From Rhizobiales bacterium Ga0077537 (GTDB lineage Bacteria > Pseudomonadota > Alphaproteobacteria > Rhizobiales > Hyphomicrobiaceae), in contig LNEM01000023.1 in assembly GCA_001464955.1 (NCBI GenBank), positions 62,001 to 126,000 of the forward strand: a stretch of 64,000 nt of DNA, written 5' to 3'. The notes under the pieces were generated by a model. That model was not told where the DNA came from, did not search any database, and was given only the letters and a program-made list of their open reading frames with translations. Position 1 is the first letter of the stretch, and each line of letters starts with the position of its first letter. Both the position numbers and the translations under genes were made by a program. This document shows, in pieces, positions 62,482 through 64,000 of the stretch.

Positions 62482-64000
62482 ATGGCCTCGCCGAACCTCA
62501 ACCAGCGCCTCGAGATCGGCCATCTGGCCGCTCGGAGCTTCGTACGCACCGCGGGTGCCGCCATGGGCGCGGCGTTCCGCTCGCGCCTCGCCCCCATGCG
62601 CACGGTCGGTTGTACGATCCGCGTCGTCCCCTCCGATCTCCGCTCGGTCGACCCCGGTGTCTTCGAGGAACTCCGATCGGGGCATCTGGGCCTCGCCGGC
62701 ACGGTCCAGGAGATCGCCGGCCGCTCACCGTTCGGGGTCGCGCCACCGACGCTCGCCTGGGCCCGCGAACTGCACGGCTTCACCTGGCTCGGCGGACTTC
62801 GGGCCGCAGAACTCCCGGAAGCCGCCGCACTGGCGCGCCAACTCGTCGACGATTGGCGCCAGCGGTTTCGGGCGAGCCCGGGCGGAATGGGAACGGCTGC
62901 CGATCCGCTGGTCGCGGCCCGTCGCGTAACGGCCTGGCTCACCTCGTCGGGCTTCCTCCTCGATGGCGCCGACGACCAGTTTTATTCGAGCTTCACGCGC
63001 GCTCTCGCGCTCGAGATCGAAGCCCTCTCCGCCGCGAGCCGGCATGCCGCATTCGGCTACCCGAAACTCGCGTGCCTTCTGGCGGAGATGCTCGCCGGAT
63101 TGTCGCTCGCCGGTCGCGAGCGCAGCCTGCCGCGCCTCGAAGCGCGGCTCATTGCGGAACTCGACCAGCAGCTTCTGCCCGACGGCGGCCATGCCTCGCG
63201 CAATCCCGAGGTCGTGGCCGACATCCTGATCGATCTGCTGCCGATCCGCGAATGCTATGGAGCGGACATCCGTGAGGCGCCGGATCAGATGGCCCGGCAC
63301 ATCGCGCGCATGCAGCAGCACCTGCGGTCTCTCGTTTTCGAAAGCGGCGAACTGGCGCGTTTCAATGGTGTGACGGGGAGCAGGCTCGAAGAGGTGGCGA
63401 CCGCGCTGGCCATCGGGAGTGCCCCACCGTCGCCTCCAGCATCGAACGTCGGTGCGTCGGGCTATGCACGGCTCTCTCGCGGCGCCACCACGCTCGTGGT
63501 CGACTGCGCCCCGCCGCCCCCGCTCCTGTTTGCTGCCGACGCCCACGCCGGCTGCCTCTCGTTCGAGCTCGAGCACGCGGGTCGCCGTATCGTCGCCAAC
63601 GCCGGCTTTCCGGGCCGCACCAACCGCCAGGCTGCAGCCGACGCACGCGCCACCGCGAGCCATTCGACACTTTGCCTCGACGACGGCTCGTCGGCGCGTT
63701 TGCTGAAGTCCCCGACGCTCGACCGGCTGCTCGGCGCGCCGCCCCTGACGGGCCTCGAGCGCGTCTCGGCCCGGATCGACGAGCGCGACGGCGCGCTGGT
63801 GCTGGTCGCGTCCCACGACGGCTATCTCGCGGCCCACGGCCTCGTGCACGAGCGAACATTGACGCTGTCGGCCGACGGTGCCCGCCTCGAAGGCTGCGAT
63901 CGCTTGCGCCCGCCGCACGGCACGCTGCGCCTGAAACGCGACTTGCCCGTCGCGGTCCGCTTTCATCTGCCTCCGGGTACGATCGCGACGAGCCTGCCGG
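62482..64000 (+). CDS. Heparinase II/III family protein (partial, 3' end outside window)
   Basis: At least 506 residues; the frame is still open at base 64000. I chose the ATG at 62482 because family similarity begins there (RLEIGHLAARSFVRTA), although the frame stays open upstream without a stop. The helical alginate-lyase-like barrel carries ELHGFTWLGGLRAA and DGGHASRNPEVVADIL near residue 235. A beta-sandwich half follows (GYARLSRGATTLVVDC, ANAGFPGR, ATASHSTL). In rhizobial relatives such genes lie near the purH or rsmB region. The protein probably cleaves an acidic polysaccharide in the envelope or periplasm. No signal peptide is apparent. Substrate unknown. Confidence 0.85.
   Translation, partial: MASPNLNQRLEIGHLAARSFVRTAGAAMGAAFRSRLAPMRTVGCTIRVVPSDLRSVDPGVFEELRSGHLGLAGTVQEIAGRSPFGVAPPTLAWARELHGFTWLGGLRAAELPEAAALARQLVDDWRQRFRASPGGMGTAADPLVAARRVTAWLTSSGFLLDGADDQFYSSFTRALALEIEALSAASRHAAFGYPKLACLLAEMLAGLSLAGRERSLPRLEARLIAELDQQLLPDGGHASRNPEVVADILIDLLPIRECYGADIREAPDQMARHIARMQQHLRSLVFESGELARFNGVTGSRLEEVATALAIGSAPPSPPASNVGASGYARLSRGATTLVVDCAPPPPLLFAADAHAGCLSFELEHAGRRIVANAGFPGRTNRQAAADARATASHSTLCLDDGSSARLLKSPTLDRLLGAPPLTGLERVSARIDERDGALVLVASHDGYLAAHGLVHERTLTLSADGARLEGCDRLRPPHGTLRLKRDLPVAVRFHLPPGTIATSLP

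Noticed and set aside
62342-62929. 195-codon plus-strand frame at the start of the heparinase region
   Set aside because: Wrong frame: family similarity is in the frame beginning at 62482 and continuing to the window end.

Overview
The window is GC-rich chromosomal DNA (an eye estimate in the mid-60s percent) from an alphaproteobacterium, most likely of the order Hyphomicrobiales. Supporting signs are the phaR/phaA/phaB polyhydroxybutyrate set, the PrkA-YeaH-SpoVR stress operon, the otsB/GH15/otsA trehalose operon, the rpsM-rpsK-rpoA-rplQ block and many acyl-CoA metabolism genes. I recognise no prophage, integron, CRISPR array, tRNA or rRNA. One eroded IS110-family transposase fragment is present. 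The species cannot be named from what is visible.

Layout. 1-4.2 kb: an ABC importer (binding protein cut by the window edge, two permeases, ATPase) with a calcineurin-like phosphodiesterase. 4.25-4.42 kb: the IS110 remnant. 4.7-9.5 kb: a translationally coupled trehalose operon (otsB, GH15 glucosidase, otsA) whose OtsA has a receptor-like membrane module at its N-terminus. 9.7-12.0 kb: an orphan TAXI binding protein, a diheme b-type membrane protein and a small exported intradiol-dioxygenase-like protein. 12.4-18.2 kb: a PLP-dependent D-cysteine desulfhydrase/L-cysteate sulfo-lyase, a class A penicillin-binding protein, an MFS transporter and a GT2 glycosyltransferase. 18.4-20.0 kb: a retropepsin-like protease domain fused to an apparently broken RimK ATP-grasp domain, plus a coupled small gene. 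20.0-23.0 kb: an acyl-CoA dehydrogenase, an unknown gene and an oxaloacetate decarboxylase-type enzyme.

23.2-28.1 kb: the most unusual gene, a Ser/Thr kinase whose extracytoplasmic part is a DctP/TakP-like TRAP solute-binding domain, followed by a stomatin-like (SPFH) protein and two NfeD-like proteins. 28.2-32.2 kb: a three-domain LplT-PlsC-acyl-ACP synthetase preceded by a possibly leaderless small ORF. 32.3-37.2 kb: spoVR, yeaH, prkA. 37.9-45.4 kb: an acyl-CoA catabolic region (paired acyl-CoA dehydrogenases, quinone-oxidoreductase-like enzyme, MmgE/PrpD, atypical crotonase, class III CoA-transferase) with a triple-hairpin repeat. 45.4-52.0 kb: three base-repair genes (Ada-like, nth, AlkA-like) mixed with a DUF2244 protein, an RsmC-like methyltransferase, a DUF1287 protein carrying an 11 x 42-bp minisatellite, and gluQ.

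52.0-55.2 kb: the alpha ribosomal operon, separated from secY/adk and driven by its own strong-looking promoter, closed by an intrinsic terminator. 55.2-58.2 kb: a secreted unknown and an EF-G-like GTPase lacking the catalytic histidine. 58.3-61.4 kb: phaR divergent from phaA-phaB, with a TGC-rich palindrome between them. 61.5-64 kb: an SDR oxidoreductase and the start of a heparinase II/III-family protein that runs off the window.

The strongest candidates for undescribed biology are the kinase-TRAP receptor fusion, the sensor-like OtsA, and the protease fused to a degenerate RimK. All family calls come from reading translations and motifs by eye; no database search was run.
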